A stretch of DNA of 64,000 nucleotides from Methanoculleus taiwanensis (GTDB taxonomy: Archaea; Halobacteriota; Methanomicrobia; Methanomicrobiales; Methanoculleaceae). The notes beneath the pieces are model-generated. The model worked only from the letters and a program-made list of their open reading frames with translations, was not told the origin of the DNA and did not search any database. Both the position numbers and the translations under genes were made by a program. This document shows positions 11,393 to 18,997 of this stretch, one piece after another; within the stretch, counting starts at the first letter, position 1; each line of letters opens with the position of its first letter. The DNA lies in assembly GCF_004102725.1 (NCBI RefSeq), contig NZ_LHQS01000001.1, positions 415,327 to 479,326 on the forward strand. Direction: 5' to 3'.

Positions 11393-13588
11393 TTATGCGT
11401 TCGATCTGTTATCTGCCGCCGAAAAATCGGTATGTGCTTCGGTTGCCGCGCTCTCCCGCCGATACTCCTGGAACTCCTTGAGAGAGACGGTCAGATCCCT
11501 GGTGAAGGCGAAGTAGCCTATCTGGGTCGTGCGGCAGAGGTTCATCGCCATCTCCATCAGGCCTCTTGGGTCGGGGCGTGCTTCTCCAAGCCAGATGTGG
11601 AAGATATTGCCGCCGTCGACGATCGGGAAGAAGACGTGTTCGATCTCCATCCGTTTGGTGAGCGGGACGGGAGCTGCGGGGGTGACGTGAGTGCCGTTCG
11701 TGTAGTAGATGGGGAGGTCAAGTGTCGTGCCGAGCATCTCGAGCGCCTGCTCGGCGTCGCCCTTGATGACCTTGAGCGCGTGGTCGCGGAACCGCTCGTC
11801 CAGAAGATCTGCAACGGCGAACCGCTGTCCGGTCGTCTCGGCGGGTGTCCGCGCGAGGGCGATGGTCATGCCGTGACGCTCCGAGAGTTCGCGTGCGTAC
11901 ATTTCGAGCTCGGTCATTGCCCGGATGGCAAGCCTGAAGGCGTCCCTCGACTCGTGGAGCTGAGAGCCGGTGAAGTGCTGCACCATCTCGTTGACGCCGA
12001 CAACTCCGATGGTGTAGACGAGCCCCTCGAGATCGACGGCAACCGCACCGCGCTCTCCGGTGTTCGGGTCTTTCGGGCGCTGCATGGCGAAGGGCATCCG
12101 GCCATTCGTCCGGATCAGCGACATCCACCGCCGCTTTATACGGTAGAGCTCGACGGCGGTGTCCATGAGCGCTTTGAGCTCGGCAAAGAGCCGATCCTGA
12201 TCGCCTTCCGCCTTGTACGCCGCTCGCGGGCAGTTGATGGACATGACCTGCCAGGAGCCCATGGAGAAGTGCTTGCCGTCTCTGAAATAGAGTTTGTCCT
12301 CAAACTGGTCGTCCTTCTCGGCGACGGAGGAGAACTGGTAAGCGCAACATTGGTAGCACGATATTCCTTCCCCGGCGCCCCGGTAGGCGGGGATCTGGTT
12401 ATCGTAGTAGGGCGTTCCGAACTTGGAGGCGAGCTCGAAGGTCATCAGGTAGAGGTCGCGATAGGTGGGGATATCGGGGTGGTCGCGGTTGAACTCCTCG
12501 TCTTCGGTCATGAAGTCTGGCTCGATGCTGATCTCGGGTTTCGGGAAACTGAAGGGTTTGCCCCAGTAGTCCCCTTCGAGCATCACTTCCATCAGCGCCT
12601 TGAAGAGAAGCCTTACCTCTCGCTCGAGTTCCCCGTAGGTGCGCAGGGGTGCCTGCGTACCGTTCCAGACGAGCCCCCGGTAGACGACGGGCTTGTCCTT
12701 CCAGAGGGTGGGCACGCCGGGCGAGAGCTGCACCGAGGAGAAGACAACCTGGCCGCCCCGCGCCACCATCATCTGTGTCATCTCGTAGACGAACATCTGC
12801 ATGAGCTGCTTGATCTCCCCGTAGGACATCCCCTCGAAGAAGGGGGCCATGAAGGTGAGGAAGTTATAGTAGCCCTGGCCGCCGGCAAAGTTTGTCTGTG
12901 CCGAACCGAGCGCCTTGACTGCGTGGAGCACCGCTACTTCGGCGCGTTTCGCGGGCCCGGCGACCGACGCCTTCGTTCCGTTGCCGTCGGGCATCAGGCC
13001 GTAATAGAAGAAGTAACGGAGGTCCCAATCCTGGCAGAATGGCCTTGTCCCGAAATATTCCAGGTCGTGGATGTGGAGGTTGCCGCAGAGATGGTGATCG
13101 GCAAGGTGGGGGGGGAGCTGCAGGAGGTACTGCTCCTTGCTGATCTTGTCCGCCTTCTTTTTGTGCGAGGTCTCTGCGTTCTCCTGGAGGTTGGCGTTGT
13201 CTTTCGCCTCAAAGCCCCGCCCGACGTCGATGAGGTGGGCGTCGAAGACCGGAGTGCCGACGCGGGTGCAGACGTTCCGGTACTGCGTCATCCCTCGCTC
13301 GAGCAGGGTCATGTTGACGATCTCGCGGATGAGGGGGCCGGAGAGAGACTCAAGGCCGAGCATCTGGATCTTCTTCTCGACCCTCCGCGCCACGTCTTCG
13401 GCGATCTCGTCCGTCGCCCCTCCGCCGTCGTAAAAGACCTCGACGAGCTTCGTTTCCTCGAGTACCTGCCGGATGATCCGTTTCCTGTCCCACTCGAGGA
13501 GGTAGCCGCGGGACGTGCGGACCTTCGGGAAGACGGGGATGAAGTCGCCGGCGAGTGTCGTCTGGGTGGTCCTGCGGGTCACCCTCAC
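11393..13588 (-). CDS. nrdD: Anaerobic ribonucleoside-triphosphate reductase (NrdD), lacking the C-terminal zinc/glycyl-radical domain
   Basis: A 731-residue class III ribonucleotide reductase. An ATP-cone-like N-terminus (about residues 20-115) precedes the ten-stranded barrel. Likely active-site cysteines lie at about 167-184 (CGNLHIHDLEYFGTRPFC) and 408-413 (SCYQCCAYQF, thiyl-radical region). GGNIFHIWLGE and TQIGYFAFTRDLTV mark the barrel end. Normal NrdD continues with two CxxC zinc pairs and a glycyl-radical RVxGYL loop, but here a Ser stands where the first Cys is expected and the chain ends about 30 residues later. Start is GTG, overlapping the stop of the upstream nrdH-like gene (GTGA). 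The role would be dNTP synthesis without oxygen, but without the radical glycine it cannot act alone. Confidence 0.9.
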   Translation of the reverse strand: MRVTRRTTQTTLAGDFIPVFPKVRTSRGYLLEWDRKRIIRQVLEETKLVEVFYDGGGATDEIAEDVARRVEKKIQMLGLESLSGPLIREIVNMTLLERGMTQYRNVCTRVGTPVFDAHLIDVGRGFEAKDNANLQENAETSHKKKADKISKEQYLLQLPPHLADHHLCGNLHIHDLEYFGTRPFCQDWDLRYFFYYGLMPDGNGTKASVAGPAKRAEVAVLHAVKALGSAQTNFAGGQGYYNFLTFMAPFFEGMSYGEIKQLMQMFVYEMTQMMVARGGQVVFSSVQLSPGVPTLWKDKPVVYRGLVWNGTQAPLRTYGELEREVRLLFKALMEVMLEGDYWGKPFSFPKPEISIEPDFMTEDEEFNRDHPDIPTYRDLYLMTFELASKFGTPYYDNQIPAYRGAGEGISCYQCCAYQFSSVAEKDDQFEDKLYFRDGKHFSMGSWQVMSINCPRAAYKAEGDQDRLFAELKALMDTAVELYRIKRRWMSLIRTNGRMPFAMQRPKDPNTGERGAVAVDLEGLVYTIGVVGVNEMVQHFTGSQLHESRDAFRLAIRAMTELEMYARELSERHGMTIALARTPAETTGQRFAVADLLDERFRDHALKVIKGDAEQALEMLGTTLDLPIYYTNGTHVTPAAPVPLTKRMEIEHVFFPIVDGGNIFHIWLGEARPDPRGLMEMAMNLCRTTQIGYFAFTRDLTVSLKEFQEYRRESAATEAHTDFSAADNRSNA

Positions 13589-13884
13589 GCCTCCGCAATC
13601 AGGTCAGCCACCATGTCTTCCTGAAACACTCCTCCCGGAAAGAGATCCTGCGACGTGTAAAATGAGGTGTCCTTCTGGAGGACTGGTGCTTCCTGAACGA
13701 ATACGCCGTTTATCCGAAGTTCGGTCAGTGCTTCGGCGGACGCCAGATCCTGCTCGATGTAGCGTGCTCCTCGTTCCGCCAGAAATTCCTTTAAAATCTC
13801 GCAATTTGGACAGAAATCAAGTGTATAAACAATAAACTGCGATGTATCTGGTATAATGACACCCCCGAATAGATGGATGATCAT
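13585..13884 (-). CDS. nrdH: Glutaredoxin/NrdH-like redoxin
   Basis: A 99-residue thioredoxin-fold protein with the active site TLDFCPNCEILKEFL (CxxC) after one beta strand and a GVFVQEAP cis-Pro-type segment (INGVFVQEAPVLQ). It overlaps nrdD by four bases (GTGA), so the two are co-translated. Class III reductases of the type described from methanogens take electrons from a glutaredoxin-like partner rather than formate, and this adjacency fits that role. The ATG at 13884 has no ribosome-binding site and lies about 7 nt after the predicted transcription start, so the message may be nearly leaderless. Confidence 0.8.
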   Translation of the reverse strand: MIIHLFGGVIIPDTSQFIVYTLDFCPNCEILKEFLAERGARYIEQDLASAEALTELRINGVFVQEAPVLQKDTSFYTSQDLFPGGVFQEDMVADLIAEA

Positions 13885-13908
13885 TCGTCGCTTGCCGTAA
13901 AAATGGTT

Positions 13909-13929
13909 CCCATTTTAGAGTAGAATGGG
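13909..13929 (-). promoter_or_regulatory. Inverted repeat over the presumed nrdH-nrdD TATA box
   Basis: CCCATT and AATGGG flank a 9-nt centre. On the minus strand the centre reads CTACTCTAA, so the TATA-like TCTAAAAT lies inside the repeat. The predicted start of transcription is near 13891 and the first codon is at 13884. A palindrome over a TATA box is the expected position for a repressor that blocks TBP. This is inference from position only. Confidence 0.4.
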
Positions 13930-14056
13930 TCTCCGGTCGGAAGGCGGCGTTGTGTTTGTCCCCCCGCAGATCTGGTGCCGGTTCCTCTAAAATCCCCGGG
14001 ACGCCGGAGATGAGCGATCAGCATTTGTAGGTGGATGCGAAAGATAGTACGATACT

Positions 14057-14596
14057 ATGGTCAGGTCATTTGTCGCGATCGATCTCTCTGAAGAGGTCCG
14101 TCGGAAGATACGGGAGTCGCAGGACCTGCTCGAGAGATGCGATGCCCGGCTCAGCATCGTCGCTCCTGCCAATATCCATATCACCCTCAAATTCCTCGGA
14201 GAGATAGAGCCCTCCGCGATAGGGCCGATCCTCGAGGCGCTCGAATCCGTCCGCGGCGAGGCGTTCGAGGTGACGATCGGCCGTGCCGTCTGCAACCCGC
14301 CGTCACGGCCGCGGGTGATCTGGTGCGGTATAGAGGACACAGGTGGGTGTGCAGCCCTGAACCGCCAGATTGAAGCCCTCCTTGAGCCGCTTGGATTCGA
14401 GCGGGAACGGCGGGCGTTCACCCCTCATGCGACCCTTGCGCGAGTGAAGCGGTTCGATCCGTCTCTTCTCCGGCAGGTCGAGTCGCTTCCGGAGATCCCG
14501 ATCGGATCGTGCGAGGTCAGGTCTATCAAACTCAAGAAGAGCACCCTCACCCCTCGCGGGTCTCTCTATGAAGACCTCGGGGAGGTTCTGCTGTGA
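14057..14596 (+). CDS. thpR: RNA 2',3'-cyclic phosphodiesterase (2H family, ThpR/LigT)
   Basis: A 179-residue protein with the two catalytic histidine motifs of the 2H phosphoesterase superfamily: NIHITLKFLG (about residues 39-48) and TPHATLARVK (about 123-132). The N-terminus MVRSFVAIDLSEEVR is typical of ThpR. The enzyme opens 2',3'-cyclic phosphates at RNA ends to 2'-phosphates. Its stop overlaps the GTG of cca (GTGA), tying it to tRNA end processing in one operon. Confidence 0.92.
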   Translation: MVRSFVAIDLSEEVRRKIRESQDLLERCDARLSIVAPANIHITLKFLGEIEPSAIGPILEALESVRGEAFEVTIGRAVCNPPSRPRVIWCGIEDTGGCAALNRQIEALLEPLGFERERRAFTPHATLARVKRFDPSLLRQVESLPEIPIGSCEVRSIKLKKSTLTPRGSLYEDLGEVLL

Positions 14597-15966
14597 GCCG
14601 GTGCTCCTGCGAGGAGGATGCGCTCCATCGGATCAGGCCGACTCCGGAGGAGCGTACCTATGTCAGAACCATCGGTAGCCACCTGATCGAGGCGGTGGAG
14701 AAGACCGGCCTTGCCAGGGCGATGATGGTCGGGTCGGTCGCCCGTGACACGTTCATCCGGGGTGACCGCGATCTCGATGTCTTCATGCTCTTCGACCCGT
14801 CGATCTCACGGGAAGAACTCGAGGAGAAGGGGCTTGCTCTCGCACGCACGGTGGCCGAAGCGTTCGGGGCGTCGTGTCGGGAGAAGTATGCCGAACATCC
14901 GTATATCAACGCCACGATCGACGCGCTCGACGTCGACCTGGTGCCCTGCTACGCCGTTCTGCGTGCCACGGAGATCAAAAGCGCCGTCGACCGGACACCG
15001 TTTCACACCCGGTATATCCTGCAGCATATCGGCGATCTCGGCGACGAAGTCCTCCTCCTCAAGCAGTTTACCAAGACTGGTGGGGTCTACGGTTCCGACC
15101 ACATGACCGAAGGGTTCTCCGGATATCTCTGCGAACTCTTAGTGATCTACTACGGCGGGTTTAGGGGAGTTCTGGAGGCGGCCGCCGGATGGAGGCCCGG
15201 CGTCGTCATCGATATCGAAGGCCACGGCAGCAGGGCATTCGAAGAGCCTCTCGTCGTCGTCGATCCGGTCGATCCCGAGCGGAACGTCGCCGCCGCTCTC
15301 TCCCTTACCCGTATGAGCGAGTTTGTGGAGCTTGCACGTGGGTATCTCGCCACTCCCTCCGAGGCGTTCTTCATCCCGCCGCCTTCTTGTCCGTTCACCG
15401 AAGATGCGTTCCGCCGCACTATCGATGGGCGGGGGGCAAAACTCATCTCCCTGACATTTGCGACCCCGCCCTATACGGCCGATACGGTCGTTCCGCAGCT
15501 CCGGAAGTCCGCCGAGTCCGTCCGGGAACTCCTGGAACGGAGCGAGTTTCCGGTAAACCGGTTCGATGTCTGCATGCAGGAGGAGCGGAGTATGCTCCTC
15601 TTCGAACTCATGACGGATACGCTACCTGCGGTGCGCCGCCACCTCGGCCCGCCGGTCTGGTCAGAAGGAAACGCCCGCAAGTTTGTCGGAAAGTACGTCG
15701 ATGCGGATCTCTTCTCCGGGCCGTTTATCGAGGACGGGCGATATTATGTCGAAATTCCCCGGCAGTATCGGGAGGCTGCCCTCCTGCTTCGCTCCCGCTC
15801 GCTCCTCGATGTTGCCCTCGGCAGGCACGTCAGGAAGTCCATGAAAGAGGGCTGGGAGGTGCGGGAAGGCCGGGCATGCTGGGACGAGTCATTCGCCTCT
15901 TTCCTCGGTGAATTCTTCCGGCACGAATCACCGCTCGTCCGGGTCCTGCGGCATCGGCAGGAATAG
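14593..15966 (+). CDS. cca: CCA tRNA nucleotidyltransferase, archaeal class I
   Basis: A 457-residue archaeal CCA-adding enzyme of normal length. The polymerase-beta-type head has GSVARDTFIRGDRDLDVFML at about residues 42-61 (GS motif and the DxD metal pair), a third carboxylate in DALDVDLVPCY, then central and body/tail domains including KTGGVYGSDHMTEGFSGYLC. It adds or repairs the 3' CCA of tRNAs without a template. The start is a GTG overlapping the thpR stop. Expression is probably coupled to thpR, whose substrates are also RNA 3' ends. Confidence 0.95.
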   Translation: MSRCSCEEDALHRIRPTPEERTYVRTIGSHLIEAVEKTGLARAMMVGSVARDTFIRGDRDLDVFMLFDPSISREELEEKGLALARTVAEAFGASCREKYAEHPYINATIDALDVDLVPCYAVLRATEIKSAVDRTPFHTRYILQHIGDLGDEVLLLKQFTKTGGVYGSDHMTEGFSGYLCELLVIYYGGFRGVLEAAAGWRPGVVIDIEGHGSRAFEEPLVVVDPVDPERNVAAALSLTRMSEFVELARGYLATPSEAFFIPPPSCPFTEDAFRRTIDGRGAKLISLTFATPPYTADTVVPQLRKSAESVRELLERSEFPVNRFDVCMQEERSMLLFELMTDTLPAVRRHLGPPVWSEGNARKFVGKYVDADLFSGPFIEDGRYYVEIPRQYREAALLLRSRSLLDVALGRHVRKSMKEGWEVREGRACWDESFASFLGEFFRHESPLVRVLRHRQE

Positions 15967-15990
15967 GGATGCGCTGCTGTGCTGGATGCT

Positions 15991-16025
15991 AAAAAATATG
16001 CGGGATGCCGTCCGCGGCAGCCCGC
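15991..16025 (-). terminator. Hairpin plus T-run downstream of glnK
   Basis: Between the convergent cca and glnK genes, a hairpin at 16000-16025 has an outer 5-bp stem (GCGGG/CCCGC), a 2x2 internal loop and an inner 4-bp stem (GCCG/CGGC) around a 4-nt loop. On the minus strand it is followed directly by CAT and six T (15996-15991). This resembles a bacterial intrinsic terminator for the amt-glnK transcript. Confidence 0.55.
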
Positions 16026-16098
16026 CATGATGTATCCTGGTTGGAGGAAGAGAGGGGAGGTTGGTACCAGGGATTGTACTGTGGATGCTTCCTGTCCC

Positions 16099-16437
16099 TT
16101 ATATTGCCGTATCGCCCCGCTCTTTTGTCCGTACCCGGATGACATCGTCGATCGTCGTTACGAATATCTTGCCGTCCCCGATCTGGCCTGTGGCCGCACT
16201 GGTTGCGATGATATCGATGATCTTCTCGGCATCAACGTCGGCAGCGACGATCTCAATCTTCGTCTTCGGGATCATATCGACAACGTACTCGGCACCCCGC
16301 CACTGCTGGGTGATGCCTTTCTGCCGTCCGCGGCCCTTCACCTCGGTGACGGTCATGGAGTCGAATCCTGCAGTCTCGAGGGCGTGCTTGACGTCCTCAA
16401 ACTTCATTGTCCTGATGATTGCTTCGATCTTTTTCAT
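16099..16437 (-). CDS. glnK: PII nitrogen regulatory protein GlnK
   Basis: A 112-residue PII protein with all expected parts: MKKIEAIIRTMKFEDVKHAL at the start, the T-loop with GAEYVVDMIPKTKIEIV (Tyr at the classical position 51) and the C-loop TGQIGDGKIFVTTIDDVIRV. PII proteins bind ATP, ADP and 2-oxoglutarate and plug the ammonium channel when nitrogen is sufficient. The gene follows amt with an ATGA overlap; the more common order is glnK before amt. Confidence 0.96.
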   Translation of the reverse strand: MKKIEAIIRTMKFEDVKHALETAGFDSMTVTEVKGRGRQKGITQQWRGAEYVVDMIPKTKIEIVAADVDAEKIIDIIATSAATGQIGDGKIFVTTIDDVIRVRTKERGDTAI

Positions 16438-17852
16438 ACTTTCTCACCGTCCACGGTGGGTTCGGTTGCTATGAAGTTCGGGTAGGCGCTGACACCGTGC
16501 TCGCCGATGTCGAGCCCCTGCAGTTCTTCGGCGGCGGATACCCGGATCCCGACCGTGTACTTGAGGGCGGCGAACAGGGCGAGACCGAGGCCGAATGCCC
16601 AGACAAAGTTCACGGCCATGCTGATCGCCTGTGCGGCGAAGAACCCGGCGTTGCCGTAAAGCAGCCCGGTCACGAGCGGCCCGTCGGTTACGTACACGCC
16701 GTAGGTGCCGTCGGCGAAGATCCCGAGCGCGAGCAGGCCCCAGGCGCCGTTGAACCCGTGCACCGAGACCGCACCCACCGGATCGTCGATGTGAAGCACC
16801 CAGTCCAGGAGCCAGACGCCGAGATAGATGATGATACCGGCGACGATTCCGATGAAGACGGCCGCGGTCGGGTTTACCCAGGCACATCCTGCGGTAATGG
16901 CTACGAGGCCGCCGAGCACGCCGTTCCCGGTCATACTTACATCAGGCTTACCGTACCGCCACCAGGTAATGAGCATTGTGGTTATTGCTCCCGCGGCAGA
17001 GGCAAGGACGGTGTTTGCAGCGATGATGGAGATGCGGAGTTCCGTTGCGGCGAGGGTGCTGCCTGCGTTGAACCCGAACCAGCCGAACCAGAGGATGAAG
17101 ACGCCGAGAGCCGCGAGCGTGAGGGCATGCCCCGGTATCGCGACGGGTGTCCCGTCTCTTCGGTACTTCCCTATCCGGGGTCCGAGCATCAGGGCGCCTG
17201 CAAGGCCGACGAAACCGCCGATAGCATGGACGACACCGGAACCGGCGAAGTCGAGCGCCCCGTAGCCGCCGCCGAGACCGACCATGAACTCGCTCGCGTT
17301 CAGCCACCCCCCGCCCCAGAGCCAGTGCCCGTAGATCGGGTAGATCAGCGCGGTGATGGCAATGCTTGCGATCAGGTAGGTGGAGAACTTCGTCCGCTCG
17401 GCAACCGCTCCCGAGACAATGGTCGCAGCCGTTGCGGCGAAGACCATCTGGAAGAACCAGAGCTCCATCGTGGAGACATCGTAGCCGTTCCCGAGCAGGA
17501 AGAACCCGTCAAGACCGACGAGCAGCCCAGTTATCCCGGAGGCGGTGCCGAACATCAGGGCGAACCCGACAGCCCAGTAACTGAGCGCACCGAGCGAGAA
17601 GTCCGCGAGGTTCTTCATCATGATGTTGACGGCGTTTTTTGCTCTTGTGAGGCCCGTCTCTACCATGGCAAACCCTGCCTGCATGAACATCACGAGGAAT
17701 CCGCAGATCAGGGTCCACACGAAGTTGACCGGCGCGAACGAGTCTTCTTCCAGTGTCGCGGCACCGGAAGGGTCTGCCGCAACTGCCGGAACCGCCAGCA
17801 GGGCGAGCAGACAGATGACGAGTGTCAGTTGGAATCTGGATAAACCTGTCAT
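16434..17852 (-). CDS. amt: Ammonium transporter (Amt/MEP/Rh family)
   Basis: About 472 residues with a cleavable-looking signal (LTLVICLLALLAVPAVAADP) and eleven predicted membrane segments. Signature parts include NFVWTLICGFLVMFMQAGFA, DFAGSGVVHAIGGFVGLAGA (pore region with the first pore His) and VSVHGFNGAWGLLALGIFAD (second pore His). The ATG at 17852 was chosen because AGGTGAT lies five bases upstream. A longer frame to 17912 has no ribosome-binding site and would spoil the signal peptide. It is co-translated with glnK and is probably repressed by nitrogen through the operator at 17874-17887. Confidence 0.95.
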   Translation of the reverse strand: MTGLSRFQLTLVICLLALLAVPAVAADPSGAATLEEDSFAPVNFVWTLICGFLVMFMQAGFAMVETGLTRAKNAVNIMMKNLADFSLGALSYWAVGFALMFGTASGITGLLVGLDGFFLLGNGYDVSTMELWFFQMVFAATAATIVSGAVAERTKFSTYLIASIAITALIYPIYGHWLWGGGWLNASEFMVGLGGGYGALDFAGSGVVHAIGGFVGLAGALMLGPRIGKYRRDGTPVAIPGHALTLAALGVFILWFGWFGFNAGSTLAATELRISIIAANTVLASAAGAITTMLITWWRYGKPDVSMTGNGVLGGLVAITAGCAWVNPTAAVFIGIVAGIIIYLGVWLLDWVLHIDDPVGAVSVHGFNGAWGLLALGIFADGTYGVYVTDGPLVTGLLYGNAGFFAAQAISMAVNFVWAFGLGLALFAALKYTVGIRVSAAEELQGLDIGEHGVSAYPNFIATEPTVDGEKV

Positions 17853-17873
17853 GGTAATCACCTGCGTGCAGGT

Positions 17874-17887
17874 AGAAGTACGTTTCC
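17874..17887 (-). promoter_or_regulatory. Candidate nitrogen operator of amt-glnK
   Basis: The plus strand reads AGAAGTACGTTTCC, that is AGAA-N6-TTCC (GAA/TTC palindrome with a GTACGT centre). The amt TATA box on the minus strand is GTTTTTAAACG (17904-17894), so the operator centre is 19 bp downstream of the TATA centre, at the predicted transcription start near 17873. The euryarchaeal repressor NrpR is known to use GGAA-N6-TTCC in Methanococcus; this site differs at one outer base. The same pattern and spacing occur at glnA. Confidence 0.55.
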
Positions 17888-17954
17888 TTCCAACGTTTAA
17901 AAACATATTCATTTATTCGTACGTGCACAGCTGGCTTGGGGGTAGGGTGGTTGG

Positions 17955-17960
17955 AAAAAA
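17955..17960 (-). terminator. T-run terminator after the glutamate synthase operon
   Basis: Six T on the minus strand (CCTTTTTTCC) lie 15 nt after the stop of the FrhB-like gene. They lie ahead of the separate amt promoter, so the glutamate synthase operon and amt-glnK are probably distinct transcripts. Confidence 0.5.
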
Positions 17961-17974
17961 GGATGAGGGGAGAA

Positions 17975-18991
17975 TCAGGGAGCTCGTGCGGCCTTCTGCC
18001 CGGCAAGCCGCTCGATGATCTTCTGGTTGATCTCGTCTCCGGTGATAAGCCTGCCAGCCCTGACCGCGCTATCGACGAATCCGCGACCGGTATCGCTCCT
18101 GACAATCAGGGTGGTGAACCCGTCCGGCGAACCGATAGCTCCCGCTGAGATATCAGCATCGACGGCGGTGAGATCGGTGCAGACCCGGCATCCCGGCCGC
18201 ACGCACGCTTCCAGTTCGTCGAGAGGGATCGAGGTGGTCGAACCGTCTTCGAGGAGAATATCGAGTTTTCCCTTCACGTCGAGGCGCCGGATCTGCCAGG
18301 GCTCGATCCGGTGCTCATGCCGGAGTTTTCCTTCCATGAGCTTCTCGTAATCGAAGGTCTCCGTGCAGAAAAGGCCGATGACGAGGCGTATCGATCTGCC
18401 GAACGGCCTTAAGAGATCGTGCTCGCTCTCGCGTAGCGCCTTCGTCGCCCGCACCACGCAGGGGACGCCCACGATAGCGATCCTCCGGTATTTCCGGTTG
18501 ATCGCCGCCTCTTTCAGCGAGGCCAGGAGCGGCACCCACCAGGAGTAGCGGCTGCCGGCGTGATGAATGAGGGCGTCCGATGAGGTGATGACGGCCGAGG
18601 AGGGCCTGAGCGTCCAGCGGTCTTCCGTAACCGTGACCACGGCGTCGATAAGCCCCTGTTCGAGGGCGTTTGTCAGGATAGCGGTCACCGCGCCGCCGCT
18701 CTGCTTCCTCTCCACGTCAAATGTCGACTGTGCCGAGACGATCCCGGTATACGAACCGAGCGGCGTCTCCGGCCGGAACAGGGTGGTGCGGGGACAGACT
18801 TCGTAGCAGGCCCCGCAGGGAACGCCATCGATCACCGCCTTGCAGTATCCGGAATTGATCGGAGCACGGGTGTCTCCTGCCGGAAAGTGGAGCGCGTCCG
18901 CCGGGCAGACTGCGACGCAGGCGCCGCACCCGGAACAGGTCTCCTTCAACCAGACCTCCGTCTCCAGGTCTTTGAATGTCTTCTTCTCCAT
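17975..18991 (-). CDS. FrhB/FdhB-family iron-sulfur flavoprotein, F420-linked glutamate synthase subunit
   Basis: 338 residues. Two [4Fe-4S] motifs are near the N-terminus (CSGCGACVAVCP and CGACYEVCP). The FrhB C-terminal domain follows, with KQSGGAVTAILTNALEQGLI (the conserved glycine-rich loop) and IVGVPCVVRATKALRESEHD. Members of this family bind FAD and exchange electrons with coenzyme F420. The gene is six bases downstream of the GXGXG subunit in the glutamate synthase operon, so reduced F420 is the likely electron source for glutamate synthesis, as proposed before for methanogens. The link to F420 is inferred from family and context. Confidence 0.85.
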   Translation of the reverse strand: MEKKTFKDLETEVWLKETCSGCGACVAVCPADALHFPAGDTRAPINSGYCKAVIDGVPCGACYEVCPRTTLFRPETPLGSYTGIVSAQSTFDVERKQSGGAVTAILTNALEQGLIDAVVTVTEDRWTLRPSSAVITSSDALIHHAGSRYSWWVPLLASLKEAAINRKYRRIAIVGVPCVVRATKALRESEHDLLRPFGRSIRLVIGLFCTETFDYEKLMEGKLRHEHRIEPWQIRRLDVKGKLDILLEDGSTTSIPLDELEACVRPGCRVCTDLTAVDADISAGAIGSPDGFTTLIVRSDTGRGFVDSAVRAGRLITGDEINQKIIERLAGQKAARAP

Positions 18992-18997
18992 GCTGAT

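Noticed and set aside
11393-11530. Frameshift as the cause of the missing NrdD C-terminus
   Set aside because: Reading the other two frames downstream gives no cysteine pairs and no glycyl-radical loop.
11384-13624. A 746-codon open frame on the plus strand across nrdD
   Set aside because: It is exactly antisense to a recognisable reductase, is rich in His, Glu, Val and Gly as expected from mirror codons in high-GC DNA, and has no family motif.
16419-17843. A 474-codon open frame on the plus strand opposite amt
   Set aside because: Antisense shadow of a membrane protein gene; its charged, Pro/Gly/Glu-rich composition is the complement of hydrophobic codons.
17861-17872. CCTGC/GCAGG hairpin overlapping the amt ribosome-binding site as a translational switch
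   Set aside because: The loop is only two bases for the full stem, so the structure is weak; the operator at 17874-17887 explains regulation better.
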